From assembly GCA_937951215.1 (NCBI GenBank), contig CALFCE010000287.1, positions 1 through 34,709 of the forward strand: 34,709 nucleotides of DNA, read 5' to 3'. Below the pieces are notes generated by a model. That model ran no database searches. It was not told the DNA's origin and saw nothing but the letters and a program-made list of their open reading frames with translations. Below, piece after piece: positions 17,388 through 26,016 of this stretch; the first letter of the stretch is position 1, and every line of letters starts with the position of its first letter. Source of the DNA: an uncultured Granulosicoccaceae bacterium (GTDB taxonomy: Bacteria > Pseudomonadota > Gammaproteobacteria > Granulosicoccales > Granulosicoccaceae). The translations under genes and the position numbers were made by a program.

Positions 17388-19553
17388 TCAGATTTCTCGC
17401 GACACTTTAACAACAACTTGCTGATTGCGCACACGTTTGATAATACGCGCCAGATGCTTGCGATTGCGCACACTGATAAGGAACTGTATTTCAATACAAT
17501 CCTCACCTTTGTTATCAAAATTCATCCCTTCAATATTACTTTTCATGCTGGAGAGTATCGTCGACACTCTGGCCAATGCACCCGGTTGGTTTTTTAGCAG
17601 CACGACGATGGACGACTGATAGTCACCTTGCGTCTCGGCTGCCCAATCTACCACCACCCATTCCTTGGCCCGGCGTTGTAGCCGCCGCCGGTTTCGGCAA
17701 ACCATGCGATGCACAACAACACCCTTGCCAGCACTGATCAAGCCGTGGACTACATCGCCTGGAATTGGTTTGCAACAGGTAGCCAGCGTCAGCACCGAGC
17801 CCTCTTCACCTTCGATTATCAGCGGTGCAGTTTCTTCTGCAGGCTCGCTCACTCTTGAAGATTCGCCACCATGAAATTTTTCAATCAGCCGCTCGGCGAT
17901 CTGGCTGGGCCAGTGATTGCCGAGGCCGACATCAGTGTAGAGCTGCTCTTGTGATTCAAAGTGAAACTCCGAACAGATCGCATTCAAAACCGACTGCGGC
18001 ATCGCATCCAGAGTCATCTCGTAACGCTCCAGTGCACGATTGACCAATCGACGACCGAATTGCTCTGCCTGTTGCAGATCGAGATTACGCAAATAATGCC
18101 GTATCGATGAGCGGGCTTTGGCTGACACCACAAAATTCAGCCACATCGGATTCGGCTTGGCAGTAGATGAGGTCATGATTTCTACCGTCTGCCCGGATTG
18201 CAAGGTCGTACTCAAGGGACTCAACTTGCGATCAATCATTGCCGACACACAGGAGCTGCCAACCTGCGAATGCACCGCGTAGGCAAAGTCTACCGGCGTC
18301 GCGCCCACCGGCAACTGAATCACTTCGCGTTTGGGTGTAAATACATATATCTCTTTCGGAAACAGATCGATCTTGACCTGTTCAACGAAATCGTGAATAT
18401 CGGAAGCGCTATTCTCAAGTTCAACCAACCCAGTGACCCAGGAGCGGGTTCTGTGCTCGGCAGAGTTGGCCTTGCCATCCCGATAAATCCAGTGGGCCGC
18501 GATACCGGACTGTGCCAGCTCGTGCATATCGCGGGTTCTTATTTGAACTTCAATCGGGATGCCATCGGTATTGGTACACACAGTGTGCAAGGATTGATAA
18601 CCGTTGTCTTTTGGAACCGCGATAAAATCTTTAAAACGTCGCGGACGGGGGGCATACAAATGATGGCAAACCCCCAAGGATCGATAACACTGATCCACCG
18701 TCTCGACAATAATCCTGACCGCAAAAAGATCGGTTATTTCGTTAAACGGTACACCTTTGTCACGCATCTTGCGGTACAGGCTGTAAAGGCTTTTCTCCCG
18801 CCCGTACACCTCTGCCTCAATACCCAGCTCGGCCAGATTCTTCTGCAGCTTTTCAATCAGTTGCCGCAGCGCATGGCTGCGATTTTTATGTGCTGTTGAG
18901 CTGGCAGACTCGATAACTTTCTTGCGCGCCGGGTGCAATGCCTCAAAACCCAGCTGCTCCAGCTCGACCTTGACGCTGTAAATACCGAGCCTGTTGGCAA
19001 TCGGTGCATAGACATCCAGCGTTTCACGCGCAATGCGCCGCATCTTCTTGGGTGCCAAAGCACCCAGGGTGCGCATATTGTGGAGCCGGTCAGCCAGCTT
19101 GATCAGAATCACACGGATATCAGATACCATCGCCAGCAGCATCTTGCGCAAGCTCTCGGCCTGCGCTTCTTCCTTGCTGCCAAAATCCATATGGTTCAGT
19201 TTGCTGAGGCCGTCCACAATATCGGTGATTTCGATGCCAAACTCGTCTTCGAGACTCTCACGTGAGGTGTCGGTATCCTCCAGAACATCATGCAGCAGCG
19301 CACAGGCCACGCTTTGATAGTCCAGATTCATATCGGCCACGATCATCGCCACCGCGACAGGGTGGGTGATGTAGGGCAAACCGGAACTGCGTTTTTGCCC
19401 GCGATGGGCAATCTCGGCGTGCTGGTAGGCACGCTCGACGATCTCCACCTGCTCAGGCGGAAAAACAGCGCTGATTTTTTCTAATAAGGCCTCAACGCCA
19501 ACAACGTCAGGCTGACCTGGTGAATAATCTGGAAGAAGGCTCGCTTCAGTCAT
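17388..19553 (-). CDS. spoT: Bifunctional (p)ppGpp synthetase/hydrolase SpoT
   Basis: The protein has 721 residues from ATG 19553 (a TTG two codons earlier is less likely). It has an HD hydrolase domain (about 45-200) with intact metal ligands (LPYITHP and LLHDVLEDTD), so hydrolysis should be active. The synthetase domain (about 230-350) has YGREKSLYSLYRKM, DLFAVRIIV and VPKDNGYQSLHT with IPIEVQIRTRDMHELAQ. A TGS domain (about 385-450) and a C-terminal ACT domain (about 645-721) follow. This is a SpoT-type bifunctional enzyme controlling the stringent response. It lies 207 bases after rpoZ, a common gammaproteobacterial pairing, and just before recG. Confidence 0.97.
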   Translation of the reverse strand: MTEASLLPDYSPGQPDVVGVEALLEKISAVFPPEQVEIVERAYQHAEIAHRGQKRSSGLPYITHPVAVAMIVADMNLDYQSVACALLHDVLEDTDTSRESLEDEFGIEITDIVDGLSKLNHMDFGSKEEAQAESLRKMLLAMVSDIRVILIKLADRLHNMRTLGALAPKKMRRIARETLDVYAPIANRLGIYSVKVELEQLGFEALHPARKKVIESASSTAHKNRSHALRQLIEKLQKNLAELGIEAEVYGREKSLYSLYRKMRDKGVPFNEITDLFAVRIIVETVDQCYRSLGVCHHLYAPRPRRFKDFIAVPKDNGYQSLHTVCTNTDGIPIEVQIRTRDMHELAQSGIAAHWIYRDGKANSAEHRTRSWVTGLVELENSASDIHDFVEQVKIDLFPKEIYVFTPKREVIQLPVGATPVDFAYAVHSQVGSSCVSAMIDRKLSPLSTTLQSGQTVEIMTSSTAKPNPMWLNFVVSAKARSSIRHYLRNLDLQQAEQFGRRLVNRALERYEMTLDAMPQSVLNAICSEFHFESQEQLYTDVGLGNHWPSQIAERLIEKFHGGESSRVSEPAEETAPLIIEGEEGSVLTLATCCKPIPGDVVHGLISAGKGVVVHRMVCRNRRRLQRRAKEWVVVDWAAETQGDYQSSIVVLLKNQPGALARVSTILSSMKSNIEGMNFDNKGEDCIEIQFLISVRNRKHLARIIKRVRNQQVVVKVSREI

Positions 19554-19760
19554 CGACAACGAAGGCGCACCAGACAGCTACAAGCCCACAAGTGGCATAC
19601 CAGAGCGGTTGGGAGACTGGAAACAGAGCGCCTGTGGCCGGGAACGAGCAAACGAACCAGGCGCTGAATCAAGCAGATAGGTTGTATAACGTCGACTACT
19701 TTATAGCCAATTGCGGTAATCCCTGCCGCAACGAATAGGGCAACAGGCATATCAGCAGGG

Positions 19761-20024
19761 TCAGAAATCTTCTCTGAGGTCTTTGTCATAGATTACCGGC
19801 TCTACCGGCGCCGGAGGTGGGGGTGGGGCCTCGTTGAGGATTTCCTCGCCGACCAGGCCCTCGGCAATCTCGCGCAAAGCAATAACCGATGGCTTGTCAT
19901 TATCCGCGGGCAACAACGGCTCAGCCCCCATGGAAATATTACGAGCACGTTTCGACGCGATCAGGACAAGATCGAACCGATTGGCCACATTGGCCAGACT
20001 GTCTTCTACGGTAACTCGTGCCAT
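19761..20024 (-). CDS. rpoZ: RNA polymerase omega subunit
   Basis: This 87-residue protein starts with [17 protein letters not shown] and contains [12 protein letters not shown] and [15 protein letters not shown], the omega-subunit signature. Omega binds the beta' subunit, helps assembly and forms one ppGpp site. The ATG at 20024 is preceded by GGAGAG; a TTG three codons upstream is not needed. The C-terminal tail is proline-rich ([11 protein letters not shown]) and acidic. gmk, often upstream of rpoZ, is absent. Confidence 0.96.
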   Translation of the reverse strand: MARVTVEDSLANVANRFDLVLIASKRARNISMGAEPLLPADNDKPSVIALREIAEGLVGEEILNEAPPPPPAPVEPVIYDKDLREDF

Positions 20025-20264
20025 GGCAGGCAACTCTCCACAAATACTGTTCAGTAACTCTATAGTCTATGCAAATACTGTACAAGAGTCCACCACCCGG
20101 CCGCAGAGGCACAGGCTCAGCTGCGCTTTTGGACCAGGTTCAGCAAAGCGGCCCTGCCCGACCCCGTCGAGGGCTCGGTATCCCGGTTCGCCAGCCAGTA
20201 CGTGGGGCTCTCTGAGCCCAATCCACCGGGCTTTCAATCCACTGGACTTGTGGCGATCCAGTTT

Positions 20265-21452
20265 CTACCCGTTTTGTGGTACCAATTCTTTAATAACCGG
20301 ACGACGACGGCGGCGCGTTTTCGACGGGATCATGTCCCTCATCGATTCCAGTTTGCCGAAACAAAGCAATTTATCTTCTGGCTCAAGAATACGATCAGGC
20401 CTTGGATTGGGGATGACTTTGTTTCCACGATACAGGGTGAGCACATTGATATCTTTTTCCGACAACATGCTGTCCTTTATCGTCACCCCAATAAAATTCG
20501 ATCCCTCTGGAACATAGACCTCAGTCACACCGTATCCTTTGCTGACAGTTAGCCGCTGACGAATATCGATCTCTGGGAAGTCTACCTGGGCAGAGATATA
20601 ATCGATCACTGATCCAGCCACGTCCATTCCGGTAGAGGTCTCTATGCCTTCCAGACCGGGTGAAGAATTAACTTCCATTATCTGGGGGCCTTTTTTACCT
20701 TCCAGCATATCGACGCCCGCAACCCGCAAGCCCAAAATCTGGGAAGCACGGACAGCAGTTTCCTGGTATCTCTCATCCAATTCAACCGCCTCGGCAATAC
20801 CACCCCGATGTACGTTACTGCGAAATTCCTGTCCCTGGGCCGTACGGCGCATTGCCGCCACCACTCGATCCCCAACCACAAAAGCACGAATATCCTTACC
20901 CTTACTCTCGGCAACGAATTTTTGTATCAATACATTCTGTTTCTGGCTCTGCAGCAATTCAATAATTGACTCCGCAGCGCTGACAGTTTCGGCTAACAAC
21001 ACCCCGATACCCTGGGTGCCTTCAATCAACTTGATCACCACCGGTGCTCCACCGACGCGTTCGATGGCAGGCAGGACGTCTTTCTTATCTCTGACAAAGG
21101 TGGTCCTGGGAATACCGATGTGATGTCGGCTTAATATTTGTAAACTCCGCAATTTATCCCGTGAGTTAATGATGCCGTGAGCGGTATTTGCACAGAAAAT
21201 ATCCATTTCCTGAAATTGCCGAACAACAGCTGTGCCATAGTAGGTGATCGATGCGCCGATGCGCGGCAGTACTGCATCGTAAGTACTTAGCGGTTTTTGT
21301 CGAAAATACAGATCGGGGATACCCTCCTGCAGATCGATAGCGAATTTGAGCGTATCGAGCACTTTGACAGTATGACCTCTCTGCAAAGCCGCTTCCTTGA
21401 AACGCCTGGTGCTGTACGACTTTGGACCTCGAGACAGGATTGCCAGTTTCAA
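20265..21452 (-). CDS. rimK: RimK-like ATP-grasp glutamate ligase with C-terminal RCK_C/TrkA_C domain
   Basis: The product has 395 residues, about 95 more than typical RimK (about 300). Residues 1-290 are RimK: preATP-grasp domain (LPRIGASITYYGTAVVRQF), INSRDKLRSLQIL, the ATP-grasp glycine-rich region GTQGIGV, DIRAFVVGDRVVAAM, and metal ligands D248 (VAGVDML), E260 and N262 (IMEVNSSPGLEGIE). RimK adds glutamates to the C-terminus of ribosomal protein S6. Residues about 297-376 look like an RCK_C (TrkA_C) domain (VTEVYVPEGSNFIG, ITVLTL-like NVLTLYRGNKVIP, EDKLLCFGKLESM), a regulatory ligand-binding fold known from ion channels. The start codon is TTG after a GGGAG at a long spacing. The gene is divergent from rimB. 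Confidence 0.9.
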   Translation of the reverse strand: MKLAILSRGPKSYSTRRFKEAALQRGHTVKVLDTLKFAIDLQEGIPDLYFRQKPLSTYDAVLPRIGASITYYGTAVVRQFQEMDIFCANTAHGIINSRDKLRSLQILSRHHIGIPRTTFVRDKKDVLPAIERVGGAPVVIKLIEGTQGIGVLLAETVSAAESIIELLQSQKQNVLIQKFVAESKGKDIRAFVVGDRVVAAMRRTAQGQEFRSNVHRGGIAEAVELDERYQETAVRASQILGLRVAGVDMLEGKKGPQIMEVNSSPGLEGIETSTGMDVAGSVIDYISAQVDFPEIDIRQRLTVSKGYGVTEVYVPEGSNFIGVTIKDSMLSEKDINVLTLYRGNKVIPNPRPDRILEPEDKLLCFGKLESMRDMIPSKTRRRRRPVIKELVPQNG

Positions 21453-21479
21453 ATTAAGTCAAACTCCCTGAATTTTCAA

Positions 21480-21509
21480 ATGCCAGAAATAGTCATTTGG
21501 TATTATAAT
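21480..21509 (+). promoter_or_regulatory. Candidate sigma-70 promoter for rimB
   Basis: ATGCCA (21480-21485, 4 of 6 against TTGACA) and a perfect TATAAT (21504-21509) are spaced by 18 bases, 33 bases upstream of the rimB ATG. TATAAT lies in the palindrome ATTATAAT, so a minus-strand -10 for rimK overlaps it. Confidence 0.5.
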
Positions 21510-21541
21510 TCCCATCAGCAATTCTACACGAGCATCGATCG

Positions 21542-22003
21542 ATGGAAAATTTTTTGACTGTCGGGTGGCGAGAATGGGTTTCATTACCCGAACTCGACAT
21601 TCCTCGTATTAAAACAAAAGTTGATACAGGAGCACGCACATCAGCCCTACACGCATTTGACTTACACCCTTTTACAGAAAACGATGTGCAACGTATACGG
21701 TTCCGCATCCACCCAAAACAACGTGACCGACAAAAAGAACTGGTTTGCATCGCTGATGTTGCTGACAGACGAACGGTAACCAACTCGGGCGGACAAAGTG
21801 AGGTGCGATGGGTAGTATCGACGCTTCTATCCATCGGCATGCACTCATGGCCCATAGAGCTAACACTCACCAATCGAGAAGATATGAAATTTCGTATGCT
21901 ACTGGGCCGTACCGCACTTAACAATCACGCTCTGGTAAATTCATCTGCATCATATTTGATCGGCAAAAAACGCATCAAGCGAAAGCAAGGAACTGGAGAA
22001 TAA
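21542..22003 (+). CDS. rimB: RimB-like retropepsin-type protease (ATP-dependent zinc protease family)
   Basis: This 153-residue protein has the COG4067 hallmark KVDTGARTSALHA (about 26-38), an Asp-Thr-Gly-Ala aspartic-protease-like active site, and later NREDMKFRMLLGRTALNNHALVNSSASYL (read in two parts), matching the second conserved block LLGR.AL. Proteins of this family are annotated as ATP-dependent zinc proteases. In Pseudomonas a member (RimB) works with RimK to trim or control S6 glutamylation. Position next to rimK, divergently, supports that link here. The exact activity is inferred. Confidence 0.85.
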   Translation: MENFLTVGWREWVSLPELDIPRIKTKVDTGARTSALHAFDLHPFTENDVQRIRFRIHPKQRDRQKELVCIADVADRRTVTNSGGQSEVRWVVSTLLSIGMHSWPIELTLTNREDMKFRMLLGRTALNNHALVNSSASYLIGKKRIKRKQGTGE

Positions 22004-22035
22004 CTGCCAACGAATCAAAACCCCAAGTCCAAGGA

Positions 22036-23394
22036 TTACGTCAAAAACAGGCTGGCCAGTCCCAGGAAACTAAAGAAACCGACGACGTCAGTGACCGTTG
22101 TCAGTATTACAGCCCCCGATAAAGCTGGATCGGCCCCTGCCCGTTTTAGTATGAGCGGTATACCCACCCCACACAATGCCGCAACGAAAAGATTTAACAT
22201 CAGAGCTGCGGCGATAACAAGTGCTAATCCAGCATTCTCAAACCATAAATAAACCAGCACTGAAACTACCAATGCCCACACAGCACCATTAAGAATACCG
22301 ACTGTTACTTCCTTACGGGTCAACCAGCGCACATTGCCAGAAGCAATTTGATCAAGTGCCATACCACGAATGGTCAACGTTAACGTTTGGCTGCCGGCAA
22401 TACCTCCCATACTGGCAACCACCGGCATCAGTATCGCTAGAGCCACCAACTGCCCAAGAACAGCCTCAAATTGTGATACCACCCAGGCCGCCAGAAAAAC
22501 TGTCACTAAATTGATACCCAGCCAAATTCCCCGTCGCTTTGCACTGGGTAAGGCAGCAGCAAACAAATCTTCGTCTTCAGTTAAACCTGCACTTTTCAAT
22601 AGGGCATGGTCTGCTTCTTCTTTTAATACATCGATGACATCGTCAAATGTAATACGTCCAATCAACAACCCCGCCTCATCCACTACCGCGATTGAAATGA
22701 GTTCACGTCGATCAAATATCCCGATAACATCATGTTCCGCCGTATTGACCGATATAGCACCCGTGTCCTCATCCATCCGCTGCTCAACAAGTAAGGCAGG
22801 GTCTCCGGTAACAATCGCACTTATCATCAGCTTCCCTAGATATCTACCCTCATCGTTCACTACCATCAAGGCATCTGTGTTTATCGGAAGAGCATTCTGT
22901 CTGCGAAGCCAGCGAAGTACATCGCCAAGTGTCACCTTCGGCCCTACACTCAGTACATTCAAGCTCATCAGTCGACCAGCGGTACCATGTTCATAGGCAA
23001 GTACACGTTCTACTCGTGCTCGGTTGTCAGCATCGAGGGAATCAAGAATAGTTTCGGATACATCGGCCGGCAATTCATCTATAACCTCAGCCATATCTTC
23101 AGCAGGCATAGCTTGCACCACTGAGACAATATTTTCCTCAGCCATGGTGTCGATGATGCTGGCACGAACTTCGTCATGCAGATGCGTCAAGAGGCCCGCC
23201 TTGCGAGGTTCAGGAAACCAGTTCCACAGAATAGCTCTCTGTTCAGGGGGCAGGGATTCAAGCAGATTAGCCAGATCAGTATCACTTAACGACGATAGGT
23301 CGTTTTCCAACTCATGAAGGCACTCTCGCTCGATAGCAGAAAGTGCCAAGGAGACCCACTCCTCACCACGACGAAATTCAGAATTTTGAACCAT
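22036..23394 (-). CDS. mgtE: Magnesium transporter MgtE
   Basis: This 452-residue protein has the MgtE domain order. An N-terminal superhelical Mg-sensing domain (about 25-130: PPEQRAILWNWF, MPAEDMAEVIDELPADV) comes first. Two CBS domains follow (about 135-255: SLNVLSVGPKVTLGDVLRWL; DLISIAVVDEAG-like LISIAVVDEAGLLIGRITFDDV), then five membrane helices (about 285-450). The pore region shows MPVVASMGGIAGSQTLTLTIRG and the DVVGFF motif near the C-terminus, whose Asp binds Mg in the pore. It imports Mg2+ and closes when cytoplasmic Mg is high. It faces rimB convergently, 32 bases apart. Confidence 0.95.
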   Translation of the reverse strand: MVQNSEFRRGEEWVSLALSAIERECLHELENDLSSLSDTDLANLLESLPPEQRAILWNWFPEPRKAGLLTHLHDEVRASIIDTMAEENIVSVVQAMPAEDMAEVIDELPADVSETILDSLDADNRARVERVLAYEHGTAGRLMSLNVLSVGPKVTLGDVLRWLRRQNALPINTDALMVVNDEGRYLGKLMISAIVTGDPALLVEQRMDEDTGAISVNTAEHDVIGIFDRRELISIAVVDEAGLLIGRITFDDVIDVLKEEADHALLKSAGLTEDEDLFAAALPSAKRRGIWLGINLVTVFLAAWVVSQFEAVLGQLVALAILMPVVASMGGIAGSQTLTLTIRGMALDQIASGNVRWLTRKEVTVGILNGAVWALVVSVLVYLWFENAGLALVIAAALMLNLFVAALCGVGIPLILKRAGADPALSGAVILTTVTDVVGFFSFLGLASLFLT

Positions 23395-23483
23395 GATGTT
23401 CTCAATAAATGGACACGGAACTCTGTCCGAATCTGCAAGTTACCTCAGGCTGCGAGGAAGCGACGCAATGATATAGATGAGTG

Positions 23484-23517
23484 GTAAAAAAGGCGATACC
23501 CTGAGTTGGGATTCGCT
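23484..23517 (-). terminator. Candidate rho-independent terminator
   Basis: Read on the minus strand, GCGAAT-CCC-AACTCA-GGG-TATCGC forms a stem with two internal mismatches (23493-23516), followed by CC and a TTTTTT run (23486-23491). It would end the transcript of the upstream STN-like gene after a 3' untranslated part of about 200 bases. Confidence 0.55.
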
Positions 23518-23689
23518 CGATACAAGACTGTTGCTAATCCGCAGAAACGGTGGCGGGTGGCAAGACCCAGCCTCGAGGGGACTTGGAAGAGCGACTTAGC
23601 AAGTTTTCATTCACCTGCTCTTGGGTCAGATCCAACACCACGCGTGCAGAGAACTTACAGGTTTTTGGCTAGTGGCGCGCAAAGAGAAA

Positions 23690-24199
23690 CTATTGACTAA
23701 CAATTGTTGGCTGCTGTTCAACTGACTCAATAAATTCCGTACTGGCAGGTTGAGTATCAGTTTGAATTCCCGCCGATTGATCCGGCTCGACACCCTGATC
23801 GTCACTGATAATTTCGTCGGCTGGTTCACCGGAAGGGAGATTGGGATTCGCACCACCCGAGCTGTCGTCGTCGAGTAGAAAGACGATCTCGACGATTTCT
23901 TCAACATCACCCAGTTTTTTTCGCACCAACACTGAATTCTGTGTAATTTTGGGTATGGCTGTTTCAAGCGATTCCTGAAAAATACTCAGGCTCAATGGCT
24001 TATCCTGACCATCAGTTGTCGTCACCGGTATCCCGAGAACTCTGGATAATTCAGCTGCCAGCTGAATTATTGGCACCCCTACAGCTTCAACGGAGAGTTG
24101 CTTATTCTGATACTCCAGAGTCGAGATCCCATTAGCGTGGGTTGTTACTGACACCATAGCGAAAGCAACAGGAACATACCATCGATTGAGATGAAACAT
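23690..24199 (-). CDS. Small secreted protein with STN-like domain (unknown function)
   Basis: The product has 169 residues from ATG 24199, which has AAGG nine bases upstream (a GTG three codons before lacks one). Residues 1-23 are a signal peptide ending near THA. Residues about 33-92 resemble a secretin/TonB short N-terminal (STN) domain: LSVEAVGVPIIQLAAELSRV, IPVTTTDGQDKPLSL and SLETAIPKI. The rest is acidic, Ser/Pro/Asp/Glu-rich and probably disordered. STN domains normally sit at the N-terminus of secretins or TonB receptors; a free-standing one is unusual. No secretin is next to it. The family match is by pattern only. Confidence 0.6.
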   Translation of the reverse strand: MFHLNRWYVPVAFAMVSVTTHANGISTLEYQNKQLSVEAVGVPIIQLAAELSRVLGIPVTTTDGQDKPLSLSIFQESLETAIPKITQNSVLVRKKLGDVEEIVEIVFLLDDDSSGGANPNLPSGEPADEIISDDQGVEPDQSAGIQTDTQPASTEFIESVEQQPTIVSQ

Positions 24200-24517
24200 T
24201 GAACACACCTTGAGAAGAGCCGATCGATTGAGCCGCGGCGGAAATCCCGGCCCACCAATTTTGGATCATGGAACAAATGGGCAAAACCCTCATACAACTA
24301 TTGCTGACCACTTAGCTTGATACCGAACCCTCGGAATCGATTTTAGCCAAAGGTGTCATAACCAGTGCAAAAGCACCTGAAAGTACTTATAAGTAAACTC
24401 AGTAGCCCTGTCATCCTAAAGAATCATATTATGTGCAATCCGTAATTGAATCATAGTAACGGGTTCAAGTTAGGGTGCTGGGCCAAAAATACAAGACTTT
24501 AATCATCGGAGCCTCTA
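24200..24517. other. Divergent intergenic region upstream of the STN-like and HdfR-like genes
   Basis: No gene is seen. It should contain both divergent promoters. The 11-base near-repeat GAATCATATTA / GAATCATAGTA (around 24421 and 24450) lies about 70 bases before the LysR start. It could be part of an autoregulatory LysR site, but no T-N11-A dyad is clear. Confidence 0.4.
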
Positions 24518-25375
24518 TTGGATATCGATACATTAAGAACGTTTCTCGAGCTGGTAAAGCATCGGCATTTTGGCAAAACTGCTGAAACATTATGCGTCAC
24601 CCAATCTGCAGTCAGCACTCGGATTCGCCAGATAGAACAAATTCTGGGAGTGCAGCTTTTTCTACGAGAACCCCGCAACATTCAGCTAACCGATGCCGCC
24701 CGCAAACTTATCCCCTACGCGGAAACCATCGTGACTACCTGGGAACGAGCGACCCAGCAGGTAGTCGATACCGAGGGCGACATATTTACAGTGAGCCTGG
24801 GCTCGGTCGGGAGCTTTTGGGATTCTGTAATGCAACACTGGTTCAACGAGTTTGTGGCATCCACCACCACCACTCGATTTCTGGTCGAACTGGAATCAAA
24901 CAAAACTCTCTCAGACAAAATCATTGCGCGCACTTTAGATGTCGCTTTTCTTTACGATCCACCCGAAGTCGCTCCCGTGAAAATCCTGAAAATTCACGAT
25001 CTTGCTCTCAGGCTATATACAACCTACGACAAACATCTCACGCTTACGGAAATTCTCAACAAACGGTATATCCTTGTGGATTGGGGTAATCGCTTCTTGT
25101 CTGAACATCATCGTCTGCTTAACGAAACCGTCTCACCAGTCGCCAAAGTGGGGCAGGGTCGAATTGCACTGAACACAATGCTACACACTGAGGGTTCTGC
25201 TTATTTACCTGAACCTCTGGCCACATCACATGATCTCAACGGCAGGTGCAGGCTTGTAGAGGATGCCCCGGTATTCAGACGTGAAGCATTTGCCATTTAT
25301 CGTGATGACAATGTTGATAGAGAAGTCATAGAGCAGGTAGTCTGCAGACTGAGAGCCTATCTCGAAAAGCCCTGA
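24518..25375 (+). CDS. HdfR-like LysR-family regulator
   Basis: This 285-residue regulator resembles HdfR. The N-terminus MDIDTLRTFLELVKHRHFG, AAETL-like KTAETLCVTQSAVSTRIRQ and LIPYAETIVTTWERA follow HdfR closely, including the length of the linker helix. HdfR in enterics controls flhDC and other genes, but no motility genes are near. The start codon is TTG 24518, with GGAG six bases upstream (24508-24511). It stands apart from the minus-strand STN gene by a 318-base divergent region. Target genes are unknown. Confidence 0.85.
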   Translation: MDIDTLRTFLELVKHRHFGKTAETLCVTQSAVSTRIRQIEQILGVQLFLREPRNIQLTDAARKLIPYAETIVTTWERATQQVVDTEGDIFTVSLGSVGSFWDSVMQHWFNEFVASTTTTRFLVELESNKTLSDKIIARTLDVAFLYDPPEVAPVKILKIHDLALRLYTTYDKHLTLTEILNKRYILVDWGNRFLSEHHRLLNETVSPVAKVGQGRIALNTMLHTEGSAYLPEPLATSHDLNGRCRLVEDAPVFRREAFAIYRDDNVDREVIEQVVCRLRAYLEKP

Positions 25376-25608
25376 CAGTTGGTGTCAGCTCTAGCGGCTG
25401 CGTCAACCTCGCTGGTATCACCACGATTTTCCTCCTCGACAGGCGTGACCCAGGCTACTTGCCCTGGAAGCCCTAGATTCAGGTAGGGTTTCTTGCGATA
25501 CAACGCGGTGGAGGAACGCTTTCTGACTAAAACAATCGACGTCAGGTTTTTAAAAATCTGTTCGAAATCAAAACGATAAAAAGACACTTCAATAGAGATG
25601 CTGTTCAT
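25357..25608 (-). CDS. Doubtful small ORF convergent with the HdfR-like gene
   Basis: An 83-codon ATG frame overlaps the 3' end of the HdfR-like gene by 19 bases. The sequence contains YLNLGLPGQVAWVTPVEEE, a protein-like stretch, but I recognise no family. No Shine-Dalgarno precedes the ATG (TAATAAG only). It could be a small protein or chance. Confidence 0.25.
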   Translation of the reverse strand: MNSISIEVSFYRFDFEQIFKNLTSIVLVRKRSSTALYRKKPYLNLGLPGQVAWVTPVEEENRGDTSEVDAAARADTNCQGFSR

Positions 25609-26016
25609 CTTATTACAATAACTCGATACCTAAAGATAATCAGTAATTCCGCAGAAACAAAAGCTGTCGATCTTGCACCGTACAAGAACAAATGTCATCG
25701 CGAGCCGTTGCTGATTATTGATCTTATGGGTTACTCAAACGGCATGGGAATAATGCTGGTTTAAAGCAATTTTTTCAATCCGTTTTACTGATCAATTCGA
25801 TCAAAATATATCATCGCAAACACTGATTTTCGACTCTATAGTGCCTTAAGGGAGCGTATCCTTACGCACCTCGCTGCAATGCTTCTGGTGCTGCTTCATA
25901 TGAAGTAATTATTGTTTACTTCTGCTGCCCCGTTAACAATTTGTAGTGAAAAAAAACAATTGCGTAGCCGAAAAAAGAAGCGGCAGGCATAGTAAACCTG
26001 TGTGGAGAAAGAGATC
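25609..26016 (+). other. Intergenic region upstream of the small charged protein
   Basis: About 400 bases carry no gene I can support. They are AT-rich in the middle, with a small perfect dyad TGATC-AATTC-GATCA at 25789-25803 and a TATAGT hexamer at 25837-25842 that may be a -10 element, though no good -35 lies before it. If that promoter is used, the next gene has a leader of about 170 bases. Confidence 0.35.

Noticed and set aside
19550-19789. Minus-strand 79-codon frame between rpoZ and spoT with a hydrophobic stretch
   Set aside because: It overlaps both genes' ends, has no ribosome site and becomes Arg/Leu/Cys-rich noise toward the end.
20060-20260. Possible tRNA or known structured RNA between rpoZ and rimK
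   Set aside because: A GTTCGCC stretch recalls a T-loop, but no acceptor stem, anticodon arm or CCA end can be drawn.
19834-20517. Long plus-strand frame (227 codons) over rpoZ and rimK
   Set aside because: It is antisense to two conserved genes and its composition (Ser, Arg, Pro) is typical of a shadow frame.
22370-22996. Plus-strand 208-codon frame inside mgtE
   Set aside because: It is antisense to a fully conserved mgtE and shows only low-complexity Ser/Thr/Ile runs.
25372-25387. CTGACA/TGTCAG hairpin at the HdfR-like gene stop as a terminator
   Set aside because: The stem is only six pairs and no T-run follows on either strand.
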